Shown in pieces: positions 37,743-47,359 of a stretch of 64,000 nucleotides of DNA (position 1 is the first letter of the stretch; every line of letters begins with the position of its first letter). The DNA is taken from assembly GCF_964212655.1 (NCBI RefSeq), contig NZ_OZ156465.1, forward strand, positions 2,666,001-2,730,000. The letters run 5' to 3'. A program made the translations under genes and the position numbers. This stretch comes from Candidatus Thiodiazotropha sp. LNASS1 (GTDB lineage: Bacteria > Pseudomonadota > Gammaproteobacteria > Chromatiales > Chromatiaceae). Below the pieces are notes generated by a model, which was not told where the DNA came from, ran no database searches, and was given only the letters and a program-made list of their open reading frames with translations.

Positions 37743-37761
37743 ATTTACATAGAATTTACAT
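37743..37761. promoter_or_regulatory. ATTTACAT direct repeat, candidate response-regulator site
   Basis: ATTTACAT occurs at 37743-37750 and again at 37754-37761 with an 11-bp period. This is the layout typical of OmpR/PhoB-family binding. It lies about 90 bp upstream of pspA and 180 bp upstream of the divergent OmpR-type regulator gene. Binding is inferred. Confidence 0.5.
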
Positions 37762-37838
37762 TTCCCATGCGATAACTTGGTAGCCTAGTAATAGACATAT
37801 CGCTTTATTCTGCACCCTGTTGGGTAGTGAATATTCAA

Positions 37839-37883
37839 TTTGCGTTCATTTGCGGTCCAACAATCATTCGTGAACATTTGCGG
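37839..37883. repeat. CATTTGCGG short repeats
   Basis: CATTTGCGG lies at 37847-37855 and 37875-37883. It belongs to the same CCGCAAATG-type repeat family as those at 52900-53087 and around 54056-54230. Confidence 0.4.
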
Positions 37884-37943
37884 CTTGCTTTTTATACAAC
37901 CATGTAATGAAAAAGAGATAAAACAGCTTTAATTTGGAGCAGC

Positions 37944-38645
37944 ATGAATCAAAAACCACGCATCCTCATCGTCGAAGACGAAGAAGCTATCCGGGTAGGG
38001 CTGGTCGACGTATTCGTCTACCACGGTTTTGCCGTGGATAGTGCAGCCGAAGGTCCGGCAGGACTGCAGAAAGCCCTGACCGGCACTTTCGACATGATCC
38101 TGCTCGACGTGATGCTGCCCGGAATGAACGGCTTCGATATCTGCAACCGCATACGCGAACAGGATAAGGATCAACCCATCATCATGTTGACTGCCAAGAC
38201 CAGTGATGAAGACATTGTCCACGGACTGACCCTGGGCGCGGACGACTATGTGGCGAAACCCTTTTCGGTTGCGCAATTGGTGCTGCGCGTACAGGCTGTA
38301 TTGCGACGCTCCCGCAACAGCGAAGCCAGCCAAGACTACATTCGACTGGGGGATGTGGTGGAGATCGATATTCGAAACCTGTCAGGCAAACGCAGTGACG
38401 AGCCGCTCTCCTTCACCAGACGGGAGATGGAGATTATCGAATACCTGCACCGCCACCGGGAACGCCCCGTATCGCGTGAAGAGTTGCTCAACAAAGTGTG
38501 GGGCTATGCGAAGAATGCCGATATCGAAACCCGCACGGTGGATATACATATCGCCAAATTACGCAGAAAGATAGAAACCGATTCAGCGGAACCCCGTTTT
38601 TTGACCACGGTGCGGGGTGCCGGTTACCGCCTGTTGGTCGATTGA
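37944..38645 (+). CDS. OmpR-family response regulator
   Basis: This 233-residue regulator has a receiver domain (acidic EDE at 11-13, phospho-acceptor Asp55 in LLDVMLPG, Lys in VAKPF). A winged-helix output domain follows (about 135-232, ending FLTTVRGAGYRLLVD). It lies two bases before the cognate kinase gene and divergent from the pspA operon, which it may control. Confidence 0.95.
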   Translation: MNQKPRILIVEDEEAIRVGLVDVFVYHGFAVDSAAEGPAGLQKALTGTFDMILLDVMLPGMNGFDICNRIREQDKDQPIIMLTAKTSDEDIVHGLTLGADDYVAKPFSVAQLVLRVQAVLRRSRNSEASQDYIRLGDVVEIDIRNLSGKRSDEPLSFTRREMEIIEYLHRHRERPVSREELLNKVWGYAKNADIETRTVDIHIAKLRRKIETDSAEPRFLTTVRGAGYRLLVD

Positions 38646-38646
38646 A

Positions 38647-40797
38647 ATGGCTCGCCCCGCCCTCAACAGCCTCAACAAAAATCAGCTACGCCGTTGGCTC
38701 ATAGTGTTTCTCTTCACCCTGGCGATTCCCAGCGGTCTACTAGTCTATCAAGCCTACGATCAACTGAAGTGGGAGGCCTTTCATCGTCACCGGGTGCTGG
38801 CCGAAGAGCTGGCAACGCGCATCGACAAGGGTTACGCCCAGCTCATCGAAACGGAGGAGCGTCGCGCTTTTGTCGATTACAACTTTCTCGTCATTGCCGG
38901 CGATCCCAACAGCAATTTCATTCAACGTTCAGCATTGTCGAGCTTTCCTGTGCGCTCCCCAATACCCGGGTTGATCGGTTATTTTCAGGTGGACAGCGAG
39001 GGTGTATTTAATACGCCGCTGCTCCCTGATTCGGCACTCACCGCCAGCGAATACGGCATTCAGGCCGATGAGCTTGTGCAACGACGGGAACTTGCCGATC
39101 GCCTACGCGCTATCCTCGGTGAAAACCGATTGGTACGCACCGAGCAACACGAGGACAGAGAGGACGAGCTCACTGAAGCAATGATTACACCTGAAGAGGT
39201 CCCACTCAGCGATAGCACTGGATCCCTCTACTCTTCCAGTACGGAGTCTCGACGCATTCGGGATCGTAAGATAACTGAGGAGGGTGATAAGGCGTCCGGG
39301 GATTACGGCATCAAGCAGGAGATTGCTGCGGGGCAGGCTGTCTTTGATCGCCTGTCGGAGCAAAAAGCAGATCGCCCATCAAAGGCGCTTACCGGTTCCA
39401 ACATACGTGGCCGCGTGGAAGACCTGCAACTGGACAGCAGCTTTGAAGCCGCGCAGGCGCCAATGCGGCAGCAACGGACAGCGCCCAAGGCGAAAGCAGG
39501 ACTGGCAAAACGCACCCCGCGTAAAGAGCGCAGTGTACTGCCCGAACCGGAACCCCTTGCTACACAACCGGGAACCATGGCTGCACCACAGGTATCGAAG
39601 CCGGCGCCGTTGCGGATTCGCACCTTCGAAAGCGAGATCGATCCCTTTGAAATGAGTCTTCTCGACAGCGGCCACATCGTGCTTTACAGAAAGGTGTGGC
39701 GTGACAGCCAGCGCTATATTCAAGGCATGCTCGTGGAGCAAAACGCCTTTCTGAGCGGCCTCATGGAAACCAGCTTTCGCGCTACATCCCTCGCACAGAT
39801 GAGTGAACTGATCACCGCCTACCAGGGTAATCTACTGAGCGCATTCTCGGCATCCGCGGGGGAGCGTTATCAGGCCGGCACCGAGGAACTTCGCGGTGCG
39901 CTCCTCTACCAAACCCGGCTCACCGCTCCCTTCAACGACCTGGAATTGATCTTCGCTATTCAACATCTTCCCGCTGGTCCGGGCGGTGCTGTCATAGCAT
40001 GGATCGCGGTGATTCTTTTTTTGCTTCTCAGCGCCGGTTTCTATGCCATCTACCGCTTGGGTGTAGGACAGATAAACCTGATCACTCAACAGCAGGACTT
40101 CGTATCCGCCGTCAGCCATGAGCTGAAGACGCCGCTTACTTCGATACGCATGTATGGCGAAATGCTTCGCGAGGGCTGGGTGGTGGAAGATAAGAAGCGC
40201 GAGTACTACGACTTCATACACGATGAGAGTGAGCGACTGACACGCCTGATCAACAACGTGCTGCAGCTTGCACGCATGACCCGAAACGGCCTGCAGGTTC
40301 AGCTGAAGCCTGTCTCAGCAGGCGAGTTGATGGATCTGATAGGGTCGAAGATTGAGTCTCAGACCACCCGCGCCGGATTCGACCTCAAGCTGAATGCTTC
40401 CCCAGACTGCGCATCCCGAACACTGCAGATCGACCCGGACTACTTCACTCAGATCATCATCAACCTGGTGGACAATGCCATCAAGTTCTCCGCCAGGGCA
40501 GAGAAAAAGGCAATAGATATTGAGTGTCTTTCACAGCAGGACAGTAGAGTGGTATTCAAGGTACGAGACTACGGGCCCGGGATCGCAAAGGATCAGATGA
40601 AGAAGATCTTCAAACTCTTCTACAGATCCGAAAACGAACTCACCCGTGAGACAGTCGGCACAGGAATCGGCTTGGCGTTGGTGAGTCAGTTAACCACAGC
40701 GATGGAAGGGAGTGTGGATGTAGTGAACATGGAGCCGGGCGTGGAGTTTCGCGTGAGCTTTCTGTCTAATCGAAATACAATTTCTGTTGATTTGTAA
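38647..40797 (+). CDS. Sensor histidine kinase
   Basis: This 716-residue kinase has TM1 near 17-35. A very long periplasmic region (about 36-440) includes a Lys/Arg/Pro-rich low-complexity stretch near residues 280-320. TM2 is at about 445-467. A HisKA domain with His491 in FVSAVSHELKTPLTSIR and a HATPase with N box INLVDNAIKFS, DYGPGIAKD and GTGIGLALVSQ end the protein. The unusual sensor domain has no recognised family. The ATG at 38647 follows the regulator stop directly. Confidence 0.92.
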   Translation: MARPALNSLNKNQLRRWLIVFLFTLAIPSGLLVYQAYDQLKWEAFHRHRVLAEELATRIDKGYAQLIETEERRAFVDYNFLVIAGDPNSNFIQRSALSSFPVRSPIPGLIGYFQVDSEGVFNTPLLPDSALTASEYGIQADELVQRRELADRLRAILGENRLVRTEQHEDREDELTEAMITPEEVPLSDSTGSLYSSSTESRRIRDRKITEEGDKASGDYGIKQEIAAGQAVFDRLSEQKADRPSKALTGSNIRGRVEDLQLDSSFEAAQAPMRQQRTAPKAKAGLAKRTPRKERSVLPEPEPLATQPGTMAAPQVSKPAPLRIRTFESEIDPFEMSLLDSGHIVLYRKVWRDSQRYIQGMLVEQNAFLSGLMETSFRATSLAQMSELITAYQGNLLSAFSASAGERYQAGTEELRGALLYQTRLTAPFNDLELIFAIQHLPAGPGGAVIAWIAVILFLLLSAGFYAIYRLGVGQINLITQQQDFVSAVSHELKTPLTSIRMYGEMLREGWVVEDKKREYYDFIHDESERLTRLINNVLQLARMTRNGLQVQLKPVSAGELMDLIGSKIESQTTRAGFDLKLNASPDCASRTLQIDPDYFTQIIINLVDNAIKFSARAEKKAIDIECLSQQDSRVVFKVRDYGPGIAKDQMKKIFKLFYRSENELTRETVGTGIGLALVSQLTTAMEGSVDVVNMEPGVEFRVSFLSNRNTISVDL

Positions 40798-40892
40798 TCA
40801 TTATTAACCCTACCACTACACTCCAGGCCGTTCACCACCCGCAATGGGTCGGGCTGACGTGGTATCCTCCATCAGCACGCAACCCAATATAC

Positions 40893-40962
40893 GGATATTT
40901 ATGGGTATTTTTTTAGATAATTTAAGATTACATCTTGCCTTTATGGATATTTATGGGTATTT
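40893..40962 (+). repeat. 18-bp direct repeat at the fic start
   Basis: GGATATTTATGGGTATTT occurs at 40893-40910 and 40945-40962, 52 bp apart. The second copy overlaps the likely fic start codon. It could be a recent duplication or an operator pair. Confidence 0.55.
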
Positions 40963-42023
40963 ATATGGGTATGGGCATAAATGTCGATACGCTTAAAATC
41001 ACCCGTGAAATCCTCTCGTTAATAGCCGAGCTGGATGAGTTCAAGGGCGCGTGGCGCGCCCTGGGGACACTCGCCCCGGATCGGCTGTCAGCCCTGCGCC
41101 ACGTCGCAACCATCGAGAGTATCGGTTCGTCAACTCGAATTGAGGGCAGCAACCTGTCAGACCAGGAGGTCGACCGGCTTCTCAGCAACATAGAAATCAA
41201 GAAGTTCGAGACCCGCGATGCACAGGAAGTGGCGGGCTATGCGGAAGTCATGGAAACGGTCTTCGCCCATGCCGATGACATTGACCTCACAGAAAACCAT
41301 ATCAGGCAGTTACACCGCGACCTACTCGTTTACAGCACCAAGGACGAGCGCCATAGGGGTGAATACAAAACTAGCCCGAACAATGTGATGGCTTTTGACG
41401 CCGAGGGCAAGGAAATCGGCATCGTGTTCGAAACGGCCACGCCGTTCGACACACCCCGCCTGATGACTGAACTCATCGCGTGGACAGGAGAGGCGCTGAC
41501 GCAAAAACAACTCCATCCGCTCCTTATCATTGCGGTCTTTATCGTTGTCTACCTCGAAATCCATCCCTTCCAGGACGGCAATGGCCGCCTGTCGCGCGTG
41601 CTCACGACGTTGCTGCTCCTGCGCAACGGCTACGCCTACATGCCTTATAGCTCACTGGAAAGCGTGATCGAACAAACCAAGGAAGACTATTACGTGGCAT
41701 TACGCGGCACGCAAGCCACGATCCGTACCGATGCCCCCGACTGGCAGCCGTGGGTCATGTACTTTCTGCGCGCGCTGCAAAAACAAAAAGTTCGCCTGGA
41801 AACCAAAATTGCACGAGAAAAAATCCTTATCAACAAACTGCCGGAACTCTCAGTTCAAATCCTCGAACTTGCCAAAGCACATGGAAGACTGACCATCGGC
41901 CAGATCGTCGATATCACAGAGGCTAACCGCAACACGGTGAAAAAGCACCTGCAAGCCCTCGTCACGGCGGGACACCTAAGCCAGCATGGTACAGGTAAGG
42001 GAACCTGGTACGGGCACGGATAA
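40953..42023 (+). CDS. fic: Class II Fic-domain protein with C-terminal winged helix
   Basis: The protein is about 356 residues. The Fic core motif is HPFQDGNGRLSR (about 200), intact for AMPylation. The N-terminal helix carries SSTRIEGS, the (S/T)xxxE(G/N) inhibitory motif of class II Fic proteins. A C-terminal winged helix-turn-helix (ITEANRNTVKKHLQALVTAG) may bind DNA. The start is uncertain: ATG at 40953, 40965 or 40971. The genes around it have no clear link. Confidence 0.88.
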   Translation: MGIYMGMGINVDTLKITREILSLIAELDEFKGAWRALGTLAPDRLSALRHVATIESIGSSTRIEGSNLSDQEVDRLLSNIEIKKFETRDAQEVAGYAEVMETVFAHADDIDLTENHIRQLHRDLLVYSTKDERHRGEYKTSPNNVMAFDAEGKEIGIVFETATPFDTPRLMTELIAWTGEALTQKQLHPLLIIAVFIVVYLEIHPFQDGNGRLSRVLTTLLLLRNGYAYMPYSSLESVIEQTKEDYYVALRGTQATIRTDAPDWQPWVMYFLRALQKQKVRLETKIAREKILINKLPELSVQILELAKAHGRLTIGQIVDITEANRNTVKKHLQALVTAGHLSQHGTGKGTWYGHG

Positions 42024-42468
42024 GTGTGTTGAAAGGTTAAAGGCCCTTGAGACAAGATCCGAAGCCCTGGAATTCATGGTCGTTGGTAACGACGACCTCG
42101 CGCTCGACCTCCTCGATCTCGCCGTATAGCTGTTGATTTGAATGCGAGATTGATCCATTCATTGATAGATATGCATCGAAATACTGACCCTATGTATTGA
42201 TAATTATATTTCTCTTAATCTGATGCTTATTCAGCTCAGGCTGGGATAATATTCACTGCAACCAGCGGATTAATAGTGAATGCAAATCAACAACAAACAC
42301 TACTCCGCCGCCGAGCTTTCTCAGCCTATTGAAGCAGCGAACAGTGTGTGACCAGGGCTATGGGAAGTCCGAACTGGTAGTTTTGCGACGACTAAGCAGT
42401 TCATAGCTTCACACAAATTAACGCAAGAGATTTTTTGAGAAGGAATTCGGGACGGCTAAGCCACTGAA
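42024..42468. other. Intergenic region after fic, with possible gene remnant
   Basis: The first 110 bases are open in one plus frame reading VERLKALETRSEALEFMVVG then NDDLALDLLDLAV and a stop at 42129. It has a protein-like composition but no start, so it may be a truncated gene end. The rest is AT-rich with no gene seen. Confidence 0.35.
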
Positions 42469-42544
42469 TGGTGGCCAGGGACAGAATCGAACTGCCGACA
42501 CGGGGATTTTCAGTCCCCTGCTCTACCGACTGAGCTACCTGGCC
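42469..42544 (-). tRNA. tRNA-Phe (GAA)
   Basis: The minus strand starts GGCCAGGTAGCTCAGTCGGT. The anticodon loop is CTGAAAA with anticodon GAA. The T arm is GTTCGATTC, the acceptor stem pairs fully, and CCA is encoded (76 nt). Confidence 0.97.
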
Positions 42545-42564
42545 TTAGAGAAGAGGGCGTATTA

Positions 42565-42582
42565 AACCGGGGATGCCCGGTT
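42565..42582 (-). terminator. Terminator-like hairpin after yggX
   Basis: AACCGGG-GATG-CCCGGTT is a perfect 7-bp stem. On the minus strand it follows yggX and is followed by TTTAAT, a weak T tract. Confidence 0.5.
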
Positions 42583-42609
42583 GAGTCAAGTCCGCACCCC
42601 TTTCGGGAC

Positions 42610-42876
42610 TTATTGGGGTCGATAGTCCGGCGGCAGCTCGGCGCCTTCGCCGAAGAAGAACTGCTCCATCTGCTGTTCGAGGAATTGGCGTGCCTTGGGA
42701 TCGACCGGGCTGAGCCGGTTCTCGTTGATCAGCATGGTCTGGTGCCTGAGCCACTCCTGCCAGGCTTCCTTGGAAACGTTTTCGAATATGCGCTGCCCCA
42801 GTTCGCCGGGATAGGTGGGGCGATCCAGCCCTTCGGCCTCACGTTTCAGTCTGACGCATTGTACGGTACGGCTCAT
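42610..42876 (-). CDS. yggX: Fe(2+)-trafficking protein YggX
   Basis: This 88-residue protein starts [20 protein letters not shown] and ends [12 protein letters not shown], matching the family closely. It protects FeS proteins from oxidative damage. The ATGA overlap with the mutY stop (42873-42876) shows co-expression with FeS-containing MutY, a common arrangement. Confidence 0.95.
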   Translation of the reverse strand: MSRTVQCVRLKREAEGLDRPTYPGELGQRIFENVSKEAWQEWLRHQTMLINENRLSPVDPKARQFLEQQMEQFFFGEGAELPPDYRPQ

Positions 42877-44009
42877 GGGGCCTCTCCTCCGGATTGGTGT
42901 TCGCGAATCGGTCTGTCGATCTCTCGCAGGATGCGGCTGACCGGCGCGGCCAGCCCCCGGTCGTCGGGTTGTGACAGTTTATACCAGACCCTGGGGCCGG
43001 CATCCATGAGGCCCTTTGCAGGGTTTTTCACCGCCACCACGACCGGCGTGATATCCAGGTGAAAGTGGGAAAAGGTATGGCGCCTCGGCTGCAGGTGGTC
43101 GCGCTCTTCCACATCACAGCCAAACACCTCCCGGCACCAGGCTTTCAACGGCTGTTCCGGCGGACACTCGGGCAGACTCCACAGCCCGCCCCAGATACCG
43201 CTGGGCGGCCGCTGCTCGAGCAAGATATCGCCGCTGGCATCGGTCAGGATCAACATGCGGGTGGCGCGCACCGGCAGTACTTTTTTCGGTTTGGGGGCCG
43301 GATAGCGTGAAACATCCCCCTCGGCGAGGGCCTGGCAACTCTGCGCCAACGGACAGGTGTCGCAGAGAGGCTTGCCCCGCACACAGCAGGTGGCGCCCAG
43401 ATCCATCATCGCCTGATTGTACCGCGCGGTTTGACGGTGCGGGGTCAGTTGTTCGCTCAACCGCCACAGCTGCTTCTGCACACCATTGTTGCCCGGCCAT
43501 CCCGAAATGGCGAAATGGCGCGCCAAGACCCGTTTCACATTACCGTCCAGGATCGGGGCATATGCATCGAATGCGAGGGAGCGTATCGCCCCCGCGGTGG
43601 AGCGACCGATGCCGGGCAGGGCCTGCAGGCGGTCGATATCGTCCGGCAGCACCCCTTGATACCGGGTCATGACCTCACCTGCCGCCCGATGCAGATTTCT
43701 CGCCCGCGCGTAGTAGCCCAGACCGGACCAATGATGCATGACCCTGTCCGAATCGGCGGCAGCCAGGGTGGCAATATCGGGGAAACTCTGGATGAAGCGT
43801 TCGAAATAACCGATTACGGTATTCACCTGGGTTTGCTGCAGCATGATTTCGGAGACCCAGATACGGTAGGGGTCCCGCGGTTGCTGCCATGGAAGGTCCT
43901 TTCTGCCGTGGCGGTCGAACCAGGCCAGCACGCGTTGTGAAAAGCTCTCCGCCCCTTCGAGTGGGATGGTTGGGAGCGTTGTTCGGGCCTGCTTCTCTCG
44001 GTCCGCCAT
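42873..44009 (-). CDS. mutY: A/G-specific adenine glycosylase MutY
   Basis: This 378-residue enzyme removes adenine from A:8-oxoG pairs. It has the general acid region [12 protein letters not shown], helix-hairpin-helix [13 protein letters not shown], catalytic Asp in [12 protein letters not shown] and a [4Fe-4S] motif C-x6-C-x2-C-x5-C ([17 protein letters not shown]). A C-terminal NUDIX-like domain recognises 8-oxoG. The ATG at 44009 overlaps the asmA stop (TGATG). Confidence 0.95.
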   Translation of the reverse strand: MADREKQARTTLPTIPLEGAESFSQRVLAWFDRHGRKDLPWQQPRDPYRIWVSEIMLQQTQVNTVIGYFERFIQSFPDIATLAAADSDRVMHHWSGLGYYARARNLHRAAGEVMTRYQGVLPDDIDRLQALPGIGRSTAGAIRSLAFDAYAPILDGNVKRVLARHFAISGWPGNNGVQKQLWRLSEQLTPHRQTARYNQAMMDLGATCCVRGKPLCDTCPLAQSCQALAEGDVSRYPAPKPKKVLPVRATRMLILTDASGDILLEQRPPSGIWGGLWSLPECPPEQPLKAWCREVFGCDVEERDHLQPRRHTFSHFHLDITPVVVAVKNPAKGLMDAGPRVWYKLSQPDDRGLAAPVSRILREIDRPIREHQSGGEAP

Positions 44010-46147
44010 CAAAAGAGATTTTTCAGCTTATCCTTCAGCTTGTCCTTGAGTTCCTCCGGCACCTTCTCCTCCAGCTTCTCACCAATCTTTTCGTCCACCT
44101 TTTGATCGAGCTTCTGCTTGAGTTTCGCCTTCTGCTGCTCCTCCAGGATCTTCGACAGCTGTATGGAGAAATCGGGGTCGTTCCAATTACCCTTGATCTT
44201 GACCGGTATGGGTATGCCGACCAGATCCTCCAGCGCCTCTCCTCCTTGTCCCGCCGGTGTGTTGACGATGACCGGTCGAACGGTGTACTTCAACCGCTCC
44301 TCCAGCAGATAGGCCTTGCCGCTTCCCTCCAGGCGGAGGTAGGGTGACTTGGCCAGCAGACTCTGGTTGTTCACCACGCCGTTGACGATCGTGGCGCGGC
44401 CGATGAGTTCTGAAAAGTCGGTCTGTTCCGGTTCATTCAACACCATGGTGCCTTCGCCCTTCAGCTTGGCCTTGGTATCGCGGATCATCTTTGCCAGATT
44501 GAAGCCCTTGACCGCGCCATCGCGGAAATCGAAGGAGAGCTGCCCGTTGAGCCCGCGCTTCAATTGTTTAACAGTATTGCCACGGCTGGTGAGCTGCATG
44601 TCGAGATCGCCGCTGCCGAGCAGGGTATCCTTGCCGGTTAAATCGAGTAACAGCGGGCCGGAGAGAATCCTCGACACCTTTTGGGTAAGATTGATCGCAG
44701 GCCTTTCACCGGTCACATCCAACTGCACATCCCCTTTCATCAGGCCATCATAAAAACGGCCCACTTCGTGATCGAGATTCAGCTTGCCATCCCGGCCGCG
44801 CACCTTGAGCAGAATCGCCTCTGCTTGCAGCCCATTGACGATCAAGCTGTCGATGCGCACGGTCCCGTCCAGCCGCAGGCCTCGTAATAACTCATTGGGA
44901 AACAGGGGCTCATTTTCCGATCCGCCTTTCGATGGCTTGGCGGGTGCCCTGCCCGGCTCGGCCGTTGGCGGCAGATAACGATCCACGTTGATGGTGTTCA
45001 ATACGAGATTGAATAGGTAGGTGGGCGATGCGAAATTAACCATCTCAAACTCACCCTTGAGTTTTGTCTGGTCCAACTCCAGCAACAGATTCTTCAATAC
45101 CAGCTGATCGGGAGAGGCGGTGAAATCTGATGACAGAAAGAGAGATTGAAGCACCTCTTCGTCCGCCGTTTCCGGAACAGGCAGTCCGAACTGGTTCATC
45201 CACTCGCGCAGATTGAACTCGGCCAGGTTCAGATCGCCTTTGAAGGTCGGATTGGTCTGGATCTCCTCACCCTGGACACGCCCTGTGAGCTTGAGTTTAC
45301 CGGACGTGAGCTCCAGGTCGTGCAGATCCAGGATGTCGGAAGTCAGGTTAACCTGCAGGTTGCCTTCCAACAGACTCTTGACCCCCTCCTCGGGCATGCC
45401 ATCACCGGTCAGATTCACGGCCAGTTGCAGATCCTGCATACTGAACACCTGCTCATCCGGTTTCACCAACATCTTGGAAGTCAGCTTGACGCCACCCTTC
45501 AACAACGGTTTCCGGCTCGCCAGGTCCATACTGAAATTCAAATCCACACTGCGTCCCGGCGCCAATTCACCGGTCTCCAGATAGATGTTATCGATCTGGT
45601 AGCGTTCGCCCGTCGATTGATCGTCCCAAACCAGATTCGCCTCCTTGATGCTCAATCCGCCCACGGTGAAAGCCATCAAACCCGCTTTATCCTGTCGCGG
45701 GGACTCTACCTCAACGGACTCCTGCTCACCTTCCGTTTTACCCAGCATGTCATCCCAGTTGGTGACACCGCTCTTCGACCTGGCCAGGTTGAGCTTCAAC
45801 CCCTCGACACGCACAGTGTCGACTTCCAGCAGCTGATCAATCAGCAATGGCAGCAGGTTGACACCCACCTCGGCATGCTTGACCGCGGCGAAGTCTCCCT
45901 CTTTGAAGCCCTTGGCGTTGCTGAGGGTCAACCCATTCAACTCCAACGCCAGCCTGGGAAAGACAGACAAGCCGATATCCCCGCCGATGGTAAGATCCCG
46001 CCCTGTCGCCTTTTTCACCTCGGCGACGATGCGATCCTTATGGTCGTTGGGATCGACAAACATGGGGATCAGAATCACCGCTGCGATGATTAGCAGCAGC
46101 ACCATTCCGATCAACCATCCAAGCACCTTCAGTGTCTTGCCCATCAT
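44009..46147 (-). CDS. asmA: AsmA family protein
   Basis: This 712-residue protein has an N-terminal membrane anchor (LKVLGWLIGMVLLLIIAAVI). A long AsmA/DUF3971-type periplasmic beta-rich body follows, then a charged coiled-coil tail with KLKQKLDQKVDEKIGEKLEE. AsmA-like proteins bridge the periplasm for lipid transport, like TamB. First gene of asmA-mutY-yggX. Start is one of two adjacent ATGs with AAGGAG upstream. Confidence 0.9.
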   Translation of the reverse strand: MMGKTLKVLGWLIGMVLLLIIAAVILIPMFVDPNDHKDRIVAEVKKATGRDLTIGGDIGLSVFPRLALELNGLTLSNAKGFKEGDFAAVKHAEVGVNLLPLLIDQLLEVDTVRVEGLKLNLARSKSGVTNWDDMLGKTEGEQESVEVESPRQDKAGLMAFTVGGLSIKEANLVWDDQSTGERYQIDNIYLETGELAPGRSVDLNFSMDLASRKPLLKGGVKLTSKMLVKPDEQVFSMQDLQLAVNLTGDGMPEEGVKSLLEGNLQVNLTSDILDLHDLELTSGKLKLTGRVQGEEIQTNPTFKGDLNLAEFNLREWMNQFGLPVPETADEEVLQSLFLSSDFTASPDQLVLKNLLLELDQTKLKGEFEMVNFASPTYLFNLVLNTINVDRYLPPTAEPGRAPAKPSKGGSENEPLFPNELLRGLRLDGTVRIDSLIVNGLQAEAILLKVRGRDGKLNLDHEVGRFYDGLMKGDVQLDVTGERPAINLTQKVSRILSGPLLLDLTGKDTLLGSGDLDMQLTSRGNTVKQLKRGLNGQLSFDFRDGAVKGFNLAKMIRDTKAKLKGEGTMVLNEPEQTDFSELIGRATIVNGVVNNQSLLAKSPYLRLEGSGKAYLLEERLKYTVRPVIVNTPAGQGGEALEDLVGIPIPVKIKGNWNDPDFSIQLSKILEEQQKAKLKQKLDQKVDEKIGEKLEEKVPEELKDKLKDKLKNLF

Positions 46148-46154
46148 CTACTCC

Positions 46155-46475
46155 TTATACATTCTCGTTCGGATTTGGGCTTCCACAATTCCAACATATA
46201 TCGAATCCCGCATCGATGCTCTCGCCGCAAACACTACACTGCCAGGCCTCGCCACTGACCGGGGGACGATCGAAAAACGCTTCCGTGAGCCGCTTCGCCA
46301 GCGCCAGGTCACGATCTTCAAGCACCCAAAGGGTGGGAAAAATATTTGCCGGCAGTTCGCCCACGGCGCCACTCAGGTGATCGCCGACTATCACGGTCTC
46401 GATTCCCTTCTGCCTGAGATGATCCTTGAGCATCTGCGCCTCCACCCTGTCCGCGGCTTGATAAAGTTCTAGCAT
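46155..46475 (-). CDS. DUF2007 domain protein with zinc ribbon
   Basis: This 106-residue protein has the N-terminal DUF2007/'putative signal transducing protein' domain (LELYQAADRVEAQMLKDHLR, VVGDHLSGAVGELP). A C-terminal zinc ribbon follows (CSVCGESIDAGFDICWNCGS). Function unknown. It lies seven bases before asmA, in the same direction. Confidence 0.82.
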   Translation of the reverse strand: MLELYQAADRVEAQMLKDHLRQKGIETVIVGDHLSGAVGELPANIFPTLWVLEDRDLALAKRLTEAFFDRPPVSGEAWQCSVCGESIDAGFDICWNCGSPNPNENV

Positions 46476-46901
46476 GGAAAACCGTCATCTCTCCTGAATA
46501 CTATGTTATTCCGTCGATCAAGTTCATACACGGATCGTTAATTTTTGATTCAACAGGCCCCTGCCCACCCTCACCTTGGCCAAATCCCAGTCTTACCCGG
46601 TGAAAAGACAAGCCTAACAAAACCCGGCGCCCGGGCATTAAGCGGTACGACCGTCAGAATAGACCGCACTATTACGCTGTTTCCCGATGACCTGCATTGC
46701 ACTCTCACGATGCGGGGTCTGATTCATTCATCGATATCATTAGACTACCTTATAACCACTCCGGGATGCCGTTTAAATCCCTACATTTGTAAGGGTTCCC
46801 AGGACATGAACGATCATTAGACTACACTAACAGCGACCGGCTTTCCCGCTGTTGTGGCATAATCAAGTGCACGCACTATTCGACTTAAACAGGCACCCGA
46901 A
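46476..46901. other. Intergenic region
   Basis: About 425 bases between the DUF2007 gene and the small exported protein. I see no clear gene; an open frame (46545-46820, plus) has no recognisable features. Confidence 0.35.
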
Positions 46902-47159
46902 TTGTTGAAATACTTGTCTCTGGTTTTGATTTTGGCGTTCGCTGCCCTTGATAACGCTATGGCGGAGAAGGGCCAGTCGATCATGTTCCAGCCTAAAGAG
47001 CATCCCTTCATGGAGCCCCCGAAAGAGGTAGATGACGAAGCCGCTCAGTGTACGCAGCTGGCAAAACAGATCGAAGCCCTCAAGGGTAAACCGCAACGCC
47101 GCCATGCGGCCCTGGAACGCTATCGATTGATGTGTACGGACAAGGCGCAGATAGAGTGA
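46902..47159 (+). CDS. Small exported hypothetical protein
   Basis: This 85-residue protein has a signal peptide (LKYLSLVLILAFAALDNAMA). A short hydrophilic domain with two Cys (CTQLAKQIEALKGKPQRRHA ... MCTDKAQIE) follows. It probably starts at a TTG (46902). Function unknown. It may be a small periplasmic disulfide-linked protein, as seen near tRNA genes in related genomes. Confidence 0.6.
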   Translation: MLKYLSLVLILAFAALDNAMAEKGQSIMFQPKEHPFMEPPKEVDDEAAQCTQLAKQIEALKGKPQRRHAALERYRLMCTDKAQIE

Positions 47160-47161
47160 AT

Positions 47162-47235
47162 TGGAGCGGGTAACGGGAGTCGAACCCGTCTCTCTGGCTT
47201 GGGAAGCCAGGGTAATACCGATATACGATACCCGC
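47162..47235 (-). tRNA. tRNA-Gly (CCC)
   Basis: The minus strand starts GCGGGTATCGTATATCGGTA. The anticodon stem CTGGC/GCCAG closes a TTCCCAA loop, giving anticodon CCC. The T arm is GTTCGACTC, and CCA is encoded (74 nt). Confidence 0.95.
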
Positions 47236-47359
47236 GAATGCCGTCCCTGTCTGAATCCTTACCTCAGGCTTGCCGAGCTGTACGGAAGCTCTTGACAAGT
47301 CTACCCTGCCACGATTTTCCTGTCATGCCACCCTGCATGCTGACAATAATTCAATAACC

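Noticed and set aside
37652-37943. Sigma-54 promoter for pspA, as in E. coli
   Set aside because: No convincing TGGCAC-N5-TTGC element was seen, and no pspF gene is nearby.
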